The notes under the pieces were generated by a model. The model was not told where the DNA came from and made no database searches. It worked only from the letters and a program-made list of their open reading frames with translations. Positions 1 through 9,103 of a DNA stretch of 64,000 nucleotides are shown here, piece by piece (position 1 is the first letter of the stretch; the number at the start of each line of letters is the position of its first letter). Location: the NCBI RefSeq assembly GCF_040270295.1, contig NZ_JBELOE010000209.1; one strand, 5' to 3'. Made by a program: the position numbers and the translations under genes. Source of the DNA: Catenovulum sediminis. Lineage in GTDB: Bacteria > Pseudomonadota > Gammaproteobacteria > Enterobacterales > Alteromonadaceae.

Positions 1-3000
1 CGTTACCGTCACGCTGGCATTGTTTTCTGCTCCGCTACCAACAATTAATACATCATTATCTTCCGCTGCGTTAACTTTATTGTCACCTTCAATCGGGGTA
101 GTAATGGTGACAGCACTTGGCGCTGCATTGTCTAACGTAATGTTTTGTGTTGCTACGGTTGAGATATTGCCCGCCGTATCTGTTTGGGTGGCCGATACTG
201 TCAACGTGCCGTTGTTAAATGCACTCACATCGAGTTCACTGCCACTGATTGTCCAGTTGCCTGAACTATCTGCGGTAACAGTGCGACTCACTGTGCTGTT
301 ATTATCAGTGATCGTTACCGTCACACTGTTGCCCGCTTCTGCACCTGAGCCTGCAATTAGCACGTCATTGTCTTCTGCTGCGTTAACAATACCATCTGTT
401 TCGATTGGCGTAGCAATAGTTACACTATCCACACTGGTGTCAATTTCAACCGATAACCCTGAGCTATCAGCTGTATTACCTGCGGTATCAGTTGATCTTG
501 CCGCAATAGTGTGTGCACCAGCAGTTAATGTGGAACTAGTAATTGTCCAAGAGCCACCAACAGCAGTTGTAGAACCAATAGTTCCATCAACACTAGAAAT
601 TAAAGTAATGGCACCATTGTTTGGCCCAGTGCCAGTAAAGGTCAGTGTTGTATTATTGGTGAGATTATCAGTATTTGAGTCACCTGTATCGCTTGCCGCG
701 GATAAATCTGGCGTAGACGGTGCTGACGGCGCAGTTGTATCAATGGTGACACTTAGTTCGCTAGAAGATGCGCTTTCGTTACTACTTAAATCCGTTGCTT
801 TGGCTGAAATAGAGTGTGTTAATCCTGCCGTTAACGCACTTGTAGTAATTTGCCAATTGCCATCTGTCGCAGTGCCTGAACCTATACTCGTTGTACCGCC
901 GCCAACTTGATCACTATACAAAGTAACTGTACTGCCACTTTCTGCCGTGCCACTTAAGGTTGGTGTTGTATCATTGGTAATATTATCAGTTGAAGACGTC
1001 CCTGTATCAGAAGCTGCGTCTAAGTCTGGTGTAGATGGCGCATCTGGTGCCACATCATCAGTAATGGTAATAGTGAATGATTCTTGGAATGTTGCTGTGC
1101 CATCACTGGTTTGCACACAAATAACATAACTGCCGCCATCAACAGTATTTTGCGATTCAAGTGTCGAGCCATCAATTTGGAAGTTACTGTTGCCTGCATC
1201 ACTGCTACAAGTACCGCTATCACTTGCTCCTACCGAGACTAAAGTGTAGATGTGGCTATCAGCTGAATCGACATCGGTTGTCGATAAACTCCCAATATTA
1301 GCACCAACACCGGTAGCCGACTGATTGGCAGTAGTCGCTGATAATGAAATATCTGTTGGCGCATCATTTTGCGCACTGATACTGACGGATGCTTGATTAG
1401 TGCCTGTACTGTTTGCAGTTCCATCATTAAAGGTGAAATCTAATGTGACACTGCTAGCAGGATCTTCCGAGGTATTTTGGTAGGTAATATTTTGTATGAC
1501 CGAATCAACAATTGCCGAGGTCGCATTAGTATTAAAGGTTAGTACCAAGGTGCCCGATGAATTGGTTGTTACACTACCAACACTAGTGCTATTGAAAGTA
1601 AAGCTACTGCTTTCAGTTAAAGTACCTAATAAACCATTGTTACCAAAAACATCTTCACTGTTGGTGCCACCATTTCGAGCGATAGTTAACGTGGCATTGT
1701 TATAATTACCCGCGCCGCTATCCAGAGCATCGAGTTCGGTGTCGGCTATAGTTGCGTCGGAATCTATGACAACTGCCGAACCATTTTCAGTGAAGGTAGA
1801 ACCACCGTTTAGATTACTAAACACAGGTACATCATTAGCTGCAATAAAGCTAATATCTGTATTAGCGCCATTATCTGCAACAGTGAAATCTAAATCGTTA
1901 CCGGGGGCATTAGATAGACTAATAGTAATTTCTGCGGTGTTAAAGTCTGTCGCATCTGTGTCAATTTCTAACGTGCTAGTACCATTAAAACGTACATTAC
2001 TTGTGGTTAGGCCAGTCACACCAGTCAGAGTTACAATATCACCAATACTTAAGTCGGTAATGGTGTCGCCGTTTAAGTCAGAAGCTTCACCAATGAAATT
2101 ATCATTACCATCATTACCTGTCATAGAGTCAGTGCCGCCGCCAGGACGAATTGTATCGGCCGCACTACCACCAACAAAGTTATCCGTACCGTCAAAATCT
2201 GTCGCTGAGATAACTAAGGCATCGCCATTTAACGCACTAGCATTTAAACTAACTCCCCCTGTAATAGCACTGCCACTAGCATTAGTAACAGTAACTGAGC
2301 TGCCATCAGAGTCAAAATTATCTGTAAGCGTGATAGTAAAATTGCTGTTTGTGCCTATAGCCAGATTCTCAATTTCGCTTACGTTGCTGGCACTAAAATC
2401 AAAAGTACCACCATCCATTAACTTGAGTGTCTCCGAGCTACCAGCGCCAGAGATCGCTGTAGCAAAATCATTGATATTAGCGGTATCAATTGCAACGCTT
2501 GCACCACTGGTTAAAGTAAGAGAACCAATATTAAAAAAGCTACCACCAGTTAAATCAGCACCATCAGAGGCACTAACGACATCCGCTGTATTAGTATCAC
2601 CAGTTAAAGTTCCAGTATAAGAACTGCTACCAATATCAAAAGTTATCGCATCAGAAGAAGATAAAGCTGATACGTTAGCTGAACTGCTACCTAAGGTTAT
2701 GGTTCGAGTATTAGTTGAGTCATCATCAACTGAGTAATTTTCAACCGTAGAAAATACGGTAAAATCACCATCACCTGAAATATTAATGCTTTCTGACCCA
2801 GCAGCAGTAACAGTGCCGGTAAAGCTTTGATGTTGTGATGCTGTCATAGAAACAGACGCACCAGACGCTAACGTTAGATTTGTTATGTTAGATAATGTCG
2901 CGCCACTAATACTCGCACCAGAGCTCATGCTTAAAGTATCTGCAACTGTATTTTCGCCAGTCAGTGTAGCCGTATAAGTTAATGTACCAATATCAAAGGT

Positions 3001-5502
3001 AACAGCATCAGAGCTTGAACTCGCTGTTACAGAGTGTGCTGCACTGCTTAAGGTCACAGTTCGGGTATTAGTACTATCATCATCAACCGTGTAATTTTCA
3101 ATTGCTGTAACTGTGGTGACGTCACCATCCCCAGATATGGTTAGGGTTTCAGTACCGCCTGCTGAAATAGTGCCGGAAAAACTAGACAATTGGCTAGGTG
3201 TAATAGTAGCACTGCTATTGTCTGATACGGTTAAATTCTCAAATCCGCTGATAGTTGCACCAGAAATACTCCCGCCATTAATACTTAAAGTATCTGTACC
3301 GCTGCCACCGGCTAAAGTTCCAGTCGCAGTGAAAGAGCCGACGTTTATTGTGTCGTCACCACTACTACCTGTTACGTTTTGTGAAGCAACACCTAAAGTA
3401 AAGGTATTCGCAGCACTTAGCACATAAGTTTCTACCGCTGAATTACCCGTTAACCCATCACTTGCTGAGCTGATAGTAATTGACTCTGTACCTCCGGCCA
3501 CAACACTAGAAAAATTGTCATGTTGCGCTTCGGTCATAGTCACAGATGCACCACTGGTCAATGACAAGGTTTCAAAACTACTGACAGTCGCACCACTGAT
3601 GCTAGCGCCTGTATCTAGCTGCAAAGTATCTGTACCACTACCACCACTTAATACCCCGGTTGCAGTGAGTCCTGCGACATCAACAGTATCGTCTGAGCTA
3701 CTACCGGTCACATTCTGTGCTGCGGTTGCTAAGGTGAAATTAAACCCTGCGCCAAGCACATAGGTTTCAATATCACTGTCACCAGTAATAGTTGCATCAC
3801 CATCAGCGCTACTTAAAGTGAACTGGTTAGTACCCGAACCGTTAATGGTTGTAAAGGCGTCATGCTGTGTTTCGCTTAAGGTTAAACTAGCGTTGTTATC
3901 CGGTGTAAGTGTTTCAAAGCCAGTTAAACTTGTAAAACCAGTTAAGTCAGAGCCAGTTACAGCGACTAAAGTATCCGTTCCTGAACCACCATCAGCTGTC
4001 GACCCCGTGATATGACTTGTATTAGCTAAGGTTAAGGTTTCATCATCACTCGTAAATGTTATTGCTGGGCTTAAATTTGTGCCATTAGTGGTATTAAAAT
4101 TAGCGGCTGTTGGCGAAGCCGCAGTGACATTGCTGACACTAATGGTTGCTGTGCGACTGGTGCTGTTATCCGTACCATCATTTACAACAACTGTTACCGT
4201 ACGTGCGGTCTCGTCAGGTGAACTAGAAGTGTTGTTATAGGTGATAGCTTGCAAAAAGGTTGCAACCTCTACAGCGGATGCAGTCGCGCCTGTAATTGAA
4301 ATAGTGTCTTGTAACGTAATATCAGAAGAGCCACTGATCCCGCCCAATGCATCTTGTGCTGATGCCGATACATTTAGACCTTCTGATGCTCCGTCTTGAT
4401 CGTTAGTTAAGCTCACGGTAATGGTGGTTAAAGTATCACTATCTGATTCGGTAACCGATGCACTTCCGGCAATATTTACCGCACCGCCGCCTTCAGTGAA
4501 ACTAGCTGAGCTGTCATTGCCACCCGAGCCAGAATCTAAATCCACAGCAGGTGCAGTGTTAACAGTACTAAAGTTGAAGCTTGTATCATCGCTAATACCA
4601 GCGAAACTATTGCCTGCAGCATCATCCACTGCGGAAGAATCAATACGGATAGAATATGCACGATTGCCAGTTAAATCACTCGTTGGGTTTAGATAGATTT
4701 TATCACTGGTGATACTAACCCTGCCCGCGCCCGGTGAAGTGGTTGTTCCATCACTTTCAGATGCAACATCAAACACCTCAAAATCACTGCTATCGGTAAC
4801 ATTGCGGATGGTGATATTGCCTGTGCCCAAAGCAATATCTTCGTCAAAATCGATTACTATATCGTTGCCAACACTAACACCTGTAGCATTATCATTTGGC
4901 GTTGAGTTACCACCATCAAAGGTAGGAGCTGTGGTGTCTGAAGCTGCTATTGTGAAAACTATGTTGTCTATGCCCACTCGACTGCCACCTGTCGGATTGT
5001 CATAAGACATCACAACAGAATTAACAGAAGTCCAATCACTTGGCGTCAAAGTAGCGATGAAGTCACTCAAATCTGGATGATTGGCAACTATGCTGACCGC
5101 TGTGCCCGAGTCTGGTGTAAAAACATAAGTTCCAGCGCTTTGGTTAGCAAACTCACCTATATCAAATTGTGTAATCGCAATAGCTTTATCAAAGGTAATT
5201 GTCCACGTCTCACCATTGCTAGAGGGCCCCGCATCCATAAAGCCTGAAGATACAGTTACGTTATTGCCATTCGACTGTGTCCCCGACAAAGTAACTGTGT
5301 CTATTGTTGTTGTTAATGTTTGCGTGTTGTTACCATCGACAACAAGAAAAGTGAACTTACTCGAACTTGCCATCACACTTGTACTGACAACAGCAGACAT
5401 TAACATTGCTAGCTTTGTCATTTTATGGTTGTTACGCAACAGTGAGTCTTCGCCTACTTGAGTATCAACTGGTGAGATTGAAGGTATGACTTTTCTTTGC
5501 AT
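1..5502 (-). CDS. Giant secreted RTX/cadherin/Ig-like repeat adhesin, 3' end beyond window
   Basis: An open frame of 1834 codons runs leftward without a stop to base 1, so the C-terminus is missing. The ATG at 5502 has an AGGA 8 bases upstream. Residues 28-46 are a signal-peptide-like stretch (after a long charged N-region) ending near VMA-SSS. Next come an SbsA-type Ig-like domain (about 188-300, DTTAPTF start), a cadherin-like domain (about 315 on), five or six Ser/Thr/Gly-rich repeats of about 115 residues (about 480-1000, with GSSGDDTINV and GGSGTDTL motifs), an RTX-like glycine/aspartate segment (about 1105-1155), more cadherin-like domains, and Ig-like repeats from about 1493 (SGTAESGSTVTLY). 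The visible part is almost free of cysteine. Proteins of this build are usually exported by type I secretion and act in surface or biofilm adhesion; no secretion genes lie beside it here. Family and role are inferred from the domains. Confidence 0.85.
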   Translation of the reverse strand, partial: MQRKVIPSISPVDTQVGEDSLLRNNHKMTKLAMLMSAVVSTSVMASSSKFTFLVVDGNNTQTLTTTIDTVTLSGTQSNGNNVTVSSGFMDAGPSSNGETWTITFDKAIAITQFDIGEFANQSAGTYVFTPDSGTAVSIVANHPDLSDFIATLTPSDWTSVNSVVMSYDNPTGGSRVGIDNIVFTIAASDTTAPTFDGGNSTPNDNATGVSVGNDIVIDFDEDIALGTGNITIRNVTDSSDFEVFDVASESDGTTTSPGAGRVSITSDKIYLNPTSDLTGNRAYSIRIDSSAVDDAAGNSFAGISDDTSFNFSTVNTAPAVDLDSGSGGNDSSASFTEGGGAVNIAGSASVTESDSDTLTTITVSLTNDQDGASEGLNVSASAQDALGGISGSSDITLQDTISITGATASAVEVATFLQAITYNNTSSSPDETARTVTVVVNDGTDNSTSRTATISVSNVTAASPTAANFNTTNGTNLSPAITFTSDDETLTLANTSHITGSTADGGSGTDTLVAVTGSDLTGFTSLTGFETLTPDNNASLTLSETQHDAFTTINGSGTNQFTLSSADGDATITGDSDIETYVLGAGFNFTLATAAQNVTGSSSDDTVDVAGLTATGVLSGGSGTDTLQLDTGASISGATVSSFETLSLTSGASVTMTEAQHDNFSSVVAGGTESITISSASDGLTGNSAVETYVLSAANTFTLGVASQNVTGSSGDDTINVGSFTATGTLAGGSGTDTLSINGGSISGATISGFENLTVSDNSSATITPSQLSSFSGTISAGGTETLTISGDGDVTTVTAIENYTVDDDSTNTRTVTLSSAAHSVTASSSSDAVTFDIGTLTYTATLTGENTVADTLSMSSGASISGATLSNITNLTLASGASVSMTASQHQSFTGTVTAAGSESINISGDGDFTVFSTVENYSVDDDSTNTRTITLGSSSANVSALSSSDAITFDIGSSSYTGTLTGDTNTADVVSASDGADLTGGSFFNIGSLTLTSGASVAIDTANINDFATAISGAGSSETLKLMDGGTFDFSASNVSEIENLAIGTNSNFTITLTDNFDSDGSSVTVTNASGSAITGGVSLNASALNGDALVISATDFDGTDNFVGGSAADTIRPGGGTDSMTGNDGNDNFIGEASDLNGDTITDLSIGDIVTLTGVTGLTTSNVRFNGTSTLEIDTDATDFNTAEITISLSNAPGNDLDFTVADNGANTDISFIAANDVPVFSNLNGGSTFTENGSAVVIDSDATIADTELDALDSGAGNYNNATLTIARNGGTNSEDVFGNNGLLGTLTESSSFTFNSTSVGSVTTNSSGTLVLTFNTNATSAIVDSVIQNITYQNTSEDPASSVTLDFTFNDGTANSTGTNQASVSISAQNDAPTDISLSATTANQSATGVGANIGSLSTTDVDSADSHIYTLVSVGASDSGTCSSDAGNSNFQIDGSTLESQNTVDGGSYVICVQTSDGTATFQESFTITITDDVAPDAPSTPDLDAASDTGTSSTDNITNDTTPTLSGTAESGSTVTLYSDQVGGGTTSIGSGTATDGNWQITTSALTAGLTHSISAKATDLSSNESASSSELSVTIDTTAPSAPSTPDLSAASDTGDSNTDNLTNNTTLTFTGTGPNNGAITLISSVDGTIGSTTAVGGSWTITSSTLTAGAHTIAARSTDTAGNTADSSGLSVEIDTSVDSVTIATPIETDGIVNAAEDNDVLIAGSGAEAGNSVTVTITDNNSTVSRTVTADSSGNWTISGSELDVSAFNNGTLTVSATQTDTAGNISTVATQNITLDNAAPSAVTITTPIEGDNKVNAAEDNDVLIVGSGAENNASVTVT

Positions 5503-5863
5503 GTGGTTGTTCCTAGCACTGGTTAGCTACATATTTAGTGGTTAGTATGGAAAAGGCCTAGGTTATGACGAAAAATTGCCCCTATTAAATACGCTAGACA
5601 CGGGAAATACTGATAGTTGTAGTTATAGCAGAAATAAGATTATTTTCCATGAACTTATTACTAAATTTCTCTCACCACACAATAAAATCATGTTATTCAA
5701 CTGAAAATAAACGCAAAACCTAAAAATACTACACGGCATTAACATCAGAGCCATCAAGCCTCCATACAAACAAGTTAAACATTGTAAATATTGTGCATGC
5801 ACAGTAACCTCAACAAATCAATATTGTGGTATACGAGGCAAACGCCTATAGGACTGAATACAT
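5503..5863. other. Intergenic region between divergent adhesin and LicD-type gene
   Basis: This 361-base AT-rich gap must hold the divergent promoters of the adhesin (leftward) and the LicD cluster (rightward). The only structure I see is a perfect 12-base palindrome, TGTGCATGCACA, at 5792-5803, about 60 bases before the LicD start, which could be an operator. No convincing promoter, RNA gene or ORF was found. Confidence 0.5.
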
Positions 5864-6912
5864 TTGAAGCAATCTGAATTATCAATAGCAACAGGGGCTG
5901 AGCTAGTCCTCAAAGGCAACTTAAGCCAAGCAATAGAGTACTTTTCAGCCGCACTAGAAATAGATCCCAACTCACTAGCTGCCATCCGCCACTTAACCGA
6001 GGCTGCTTTAAACTTGGGTACTAGTCAGCAAGTTATTCCACATATCCACACTTGTATGCAATATCATCCCACTTCAATTTTATTGCATCAATTATTAGGG
6101 GTTGTTTATCAACAAAACAAACAGTTACCCAAAGCAATAAAGTCCTATCGTGCTACTCTAAACTTATTGTTAACAACAGAATTTCCCCCATCAAATGCAA
6201 CACCCACAGCAAATTTTGATCAAAGCTTGTACGAAGCAACGCTATGGCAGACTTTGCAGTTATTTCGGCAAAACAACCTTAGGTCATTTGCTACTTCTGG
6301 TAGTTTATTGGGACTAACTCGTGATAATGCCCTACTACCTTTTGATAAAGACATAAATATTGGGATAGACTGGGGACATATGCCTCAAGCAATTGAAGTG
6401 CTTAAACAAAACGGCTGGCAAGAACACAAACGCTCTTATGGTTTAGTCAATCCACGCTGTTTTATTCATCCAAATGGGGGATTTTAGACTTATGTGGTTA
6501 TGGGGTTGAACCAAAAACACAACAAACTATTTCTGGTTTATGGATGTCGGGCATTCCTTTTGAATGGAATCGCATTACTATATACCCCAAAATAGACTTA
6601 GTTGATAAACAAACAACGTTTGGCCTTGTATGGCACCCAGCACAAGCTGAAGAGATTCTGCAAGCCTTATACGGTGAATGGCAAGTCAAAGATGTCAATT
6701 TCGATACCATTATTTGCGCAAAAAACTTAAAAGGGTTTAGCTTACTCACTCAATGTTTTGCCTATTCTAGAATATGTGTTTTGTGGCAACAAAATAGATG
6801 GGTTAAGCTTAAGCCTCTTATTGAACAAATTCGCCGTTTTCATCCATCAGACGCATTATTAGATAAACTGGAAAAACAACTACACATGGAATTGCAAAAT
6901 GAACAAAAATAG
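5864..6912 (+). pseudogene. TPR-LicD family phosphotransferase, frameshifted
   Basis: Two adjacent frames make one protein of about 349 residues. The first (5864-6487) starts at TTG with AGGA 10 bases upstream, carries TPR-like helices (about residues 5-100) and then the LicD-type nucleotidyltransferase motif (GSLLGLTRDNALLPFDKDI). It stops at 6485-6487, just after a run of five G at 6476-6480. The second frame, open from 6481 and ending at 6912, continues the same domain (DLCGYGV, then WMSGIPFEWN). One extra G would restore a single ORF. LicD proteins transfer phosphocholine or similar phospho-groups from a CDP carrier to surface glycans, which fits the cytidylyltransferase gene that follows with a 14-base overlap. 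Real mutation, sequencing error, or slippage at the G-run cannot be separated from one sequence. Confidence 0.75.
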
Positions 6913-7357
6913 TAATCGCGTTTTAGCCTTGGGCGTGTTTGATTTATTTCATATTGGTCATCTTAATTTTCTACAGCTTGCCAAACAACAAGGCGATAAG
7001 CTAATCGTAGGCGTAGCGCCTGATGTCATGTGTCTAAAATCTAAAGGTAAAGCACCCATTATTGAGCAAAACCAACGTATGTCGATTATTCAGGCGTTAA
7101 ACGTAGTTGATGAGGTTACATTGGTCCAATTTCCTATTATTCAAACAGATCAAGTATTAGCGTGGATCTTGAGCTTAAATATAGCTACAGTTGTCAGTGG
7201 CAAGCAATGGCAAAACACTGAGCGTTGGAACAAATTAATGCCTAAGCTCGCTAAACACAATATCAATGTAGTATTTGTAGCCGAGACCCCGAATATATCA
7301 AGTACCCAAATAAAACAGAAAATAATAGAACAAAAAATTAGAGAACAAGTTTTATGA
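6899..7357 (+). CDS. TagD-like cytidylyltransferase family protein
   Basis: A 152-residue single-domain nucleotidyltransferase. It has the HxGH motif at residues 18-21 (HIGH) after the typical LALGVFDLFHIGH start, and a C-terminal ISSTQIK segment like the ISTT motif of glycerol-3-phosphate and choline-phosphate cytidylyltransferases. Such enzymes make CDP-activated alcohols from CTP and a phospho-alcohol in the cytoplasm. It overlaps the LicD gene before it (14 bases) and the gene after it (ATGA, 4 bases), so the three are probably co-translated. The likely job is to supply a CDP-linked donor to the LicD-type transferase. The actual substrate (glycerol-, choline- or ethanolamine-phosphate, or another) cannot be read from the sequence. 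Confidence 0.8.
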   Translation: MNKNSNRVLALGVFDLFHIGHLNFLQLAKQQGDKLIVGVAPDVMCLKSKGKAPIIEQNQRMSIIQALNVVDEVTLVQFPIIQTDQVLAWILSLNIATVVSGKQWQNTERWNKLMPKLAKHNINVVFVAETPNISSTQIKQKIIEQKIREQVL

Positions 7358-8151
7358 GTTCCACAGATTATTTCAATCAAACCCAAGTCGACGAAATAGT
7401 CGCTTACTTGGCTTCAACTCGGATAAAAGCCGACTTAGAGTTAGTCCCTAAATATCCATATTTTTCAGGTAAACCATTTCCGCTTGGGCGCTGCCTCGAA
7501 ATACGCGATGCTGTATATCAACTGATGATTGAAGATATTAAATCGAATAAACCATATGAAGGTTTGTCCTTGCTGATTAATTACATGAAAACAGGAAGCA
7601 GCTTAAATAAAATTTGGGGTGGGTTACGTAATTCTTATTTCCAAAATGCACTGCAAATCGGTGATTATTATTTGGATGTGTCGAACGACACAGTTAACCC
7701 AAACAAACCCAGAGTTGAAGTGTTGCCAATGGCCGAATCTGGTTTTACTGAAATTACGAACTTTGAAACATTTGTCGACATAGGCCAACATTATTGGCAA
7801 GTGCAAATGTTCAAAAACACGGTTTGTCCTTCGATAGCTCCGTTTATGCCAATTTTGTGTGTCGAAAAAAATGGTCAAAGCTGGCTAGCGGTTAACGACT
7901 ATACCATTGCATTTTCGCGCGAGTCGCAGTTTGATAAAGCAAAAAAAATACTACAACAACTGCCTGAACCACCAAAAACCGTTCAGCAAAAGTGGCAAGT
8001 CATTATTAAACAAAGCTCAAACCAACATCTACATAACAACACTTCGCCAGAAAACTACTGCACCCAATATAAGAAAGCTGGTTTACACAAAGACGAAAAT
8101 TTTCGCAATGAGATCGTTCGAGCTTTTATGTCTTTAAAAAAGGTAGTGTAA
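7354..8151 (+). CDS. Hypothetical protein, third gene of LicD/cytidylyltransferase cluster
   Basis: I do not recognise this 265-residue protein. It has no signal peptide, no clear membrane segment and no nucleotide-binding motif. The N-terminal half includes a PLGRCLEIRDAVYQLM stretch; the middle (about 110-185) looks like beta strands with aromatic residues and a VCPSIAPFMPILCV segment; the end is Lys/Asn/Gln-rich. Its ATG overlaps the stop of the cytidylyltransferase gene in ATGA, so it belongs to the same operon. A role in the same cell-surface modification is inference from position only. Confidence 0.75.
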   Translation: MSSTDYFNQTQVDEIVAYLASTRIKADLELVPKYPYFSGKPFPLGRCLEIRDAVYQLMIEDIKSNKPYEGLSLLINYMKTGSSLNKIWGGLRNSYFQNALQIGDYYLDVSNDTVNPNKPRVEVLPMAESGFTEITNFETFVDIGQHYWQVQMFKNTVCPSIAPFMPILCVEKNGQSWLAVNDYTIAFSRESQFDKAKKILQQLPEPPKTVQQKWQVIIKQSSNQHLHNNTSPENYCTQYKKAGLHKDENFRNEIVRAFMSLKKVV

Positions 8152-8469
8152 ATTTAATTTTTGCAACTTGGCACGATGACAGACACACTCAGTTAGAGCG
8201 CCACTCTGAAAGTGCGCACTATTTATGTAGGTCATCTACCAAAAACACTTGAGATTTACACTCATTTTTGAAATTAAGTATATACGCTAATCAAATGTAC
8301 TAGAAAAATAGGTTGCACCAGAGTGAGAGTAGAGTTTAGCCCGCACCTTTGAAGATACAGAGTCAATGAACCTACTTGATGACGTCGATCGCTTAAGCGA
8401 TGAATCGGACAAGCCCAAATAAAATCTATGAAGTACAACGAGTTAACAAACTGCTGAATCATACAGGAA
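8152..8469. other. Intergenic region downstream of LicD cluster and tRNA operon
   Basis: A 318-base stretch between convergent transcription units. It holds a 14-base palindrome ATCGCTTAAGCGAT at 8388-8401, with no T-tract that would make it a clear terminator. No gene was seen; the short open frames here lack family features and good ribosome sites. Confidence 0.5.
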
Positions 8470-8556
8470 TGGTGCCCGGGGCCGGACTTGAACCGGCACG
8501 CTGTTACCAGCGAGGGATTTTAAATCCCTTGTGTCTACCAATTCCACCACCCGGGC
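8470..8556 (-). tRNA. leuZ: tRNA-Leu (anticodon TAA)
   Basis: Class II tRNA read leftward. The acceptor arms are GCCCGGG (8550-8556) and its complement at 8474-8480, and the CCA end is encoded at 8470-8472. The anticodon loop is TTTAAAA with anticodon TAA. There is a long variable arm, and the T-arm carries GGTTCAAGTCC. It is the last gene of a Gly-Cys-Gly-Leu cluster downstream of pgsA, matching glyW-cysT-leuZ in E. coli. Confidence 0.97.
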
Positions 8557-8585
8557 GACACAACTTTCAAACTTTTCTTAATTTT

Positions 8586-8661
<76 letters not shown>

Positions 8662-8699
8662 ATAAAAATTAAACATTAGGTGGGCTAAAACAGCTTAAA

Positions 8700-8753
8700 A
8701 AAGCAAACCGAAATTAAAAACGGTTTTGTCTACCAATCTCACCACCGAGATAG
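8700..8753 (-). pseudogene. Decayed tRNA-Leu relic (5' half)
   Basis: On the minus strand, GGTGGTGAGATTGGTAGACA (8728-8747) matches the D-arm region of the intact tRNA-Leu at 18 of 20 bases. It is followed by an anticodon-arm-like segment, AACCG...CGGTT, around TTTTTAATTT. The T-arm and 3' acceptor are not recognisable. It lies inside the tRNA operon between the Cys and second Gly genes, so it is best read as a dying duplicate of the neighbouring leucine tRNA. Confidence 0.6.
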
Positions 8754-8776
8754 ACAATTGTCTGCGTTTTCGAAAA

Positions 8777-8850
8777 TGGAGGCGGGTCCCGGAGTCGAAC
8801 CGAGGTAGACGGATTTGCAATCCGCTGCATGGCCACTCTGCCAACCCGCC
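8777..8850 (-). tRNA. cysT: tRNA-Cys (anticodon GCA)
   Basis: Leftward tRNA with acceptor arm GGCGGGT (5' end at 8850), anticodon loop TTGCAAA giving anticodon GCA, T-arm GGTTCGACTCC and encoded CCA at 8777-8779. It sits between the two tRNA-Gly genes in the same unit. Confidence 0.97.
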
Positions 8851-8865
8851 GCGTCATTCAGAACT

Positions 8866-8941
8866 TGGAGCGGCTAACGAGACTCGAACTCGTGACCCCA
8901 ACCTTGGCAAGGTTGTGCTCTACCAACTGAGCTACAGCCGC
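8866..8941 (-). tRNA. glyW: tRNA-Gly (anticodon GCC), copy 1
   Basis: First gene of the leftward tRNA unit. The acceptor start GCGGC is at 8941, the anticodon loop is TTGCCAA and CCA is encoded at 8866-8868. A consensus-like promoter lies 52-79 bases upstream. The anticodon stem is CAACC/GGTTG. Confidence 0.97.
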
Positions 8942-8992
8942 ACTCTGATGATTTATGAAAGTTTCTTTTCATAACTCCCGAAAACGAGGCGC

Positions 8993-9020
8993 ATTTTACA
9001 AACTATACGGGGCGAGTCAA
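8993..9020 (-). promoter_or_regulatory. Sigma-70 promoter of the Gly-Cys-Gly-Leu tRNA unit
   Basis: On the minus strand TTGACT (9015-9020) and TAAAAT (8993-8998) are separated by 16 bases. GCGCC directly after the -10 is a GC-rich discriminator typical of stable-RNA promoters under stringent control. It lies between pgsA and the first tRNA-Gly. Confidence 0.75.
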
Positions 9021-9103
9021 CTATTTATTTTAATCTTTTTTCTAACCGCTCAATAAACAGACGAATGGGCGGTTTTTACAGCACAAAATACCATCCCCAA
9101 ACA

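Noticed and set aside
20..5461. Many rightward open frames of 60-296 codons rich in Val, Ser and Leu
   Set aside because: They are the mirror of the Ser/Thr/Asp-rich adhesin frame on the minus strand and have no ribosome sites or family features.
9045..9077. Hairpin AACCGC...GCGGTT as pgsA terminator
   Set aside because: The T-run is on the plus strand, opposite to pgsA, and the loop is over 20 bases.
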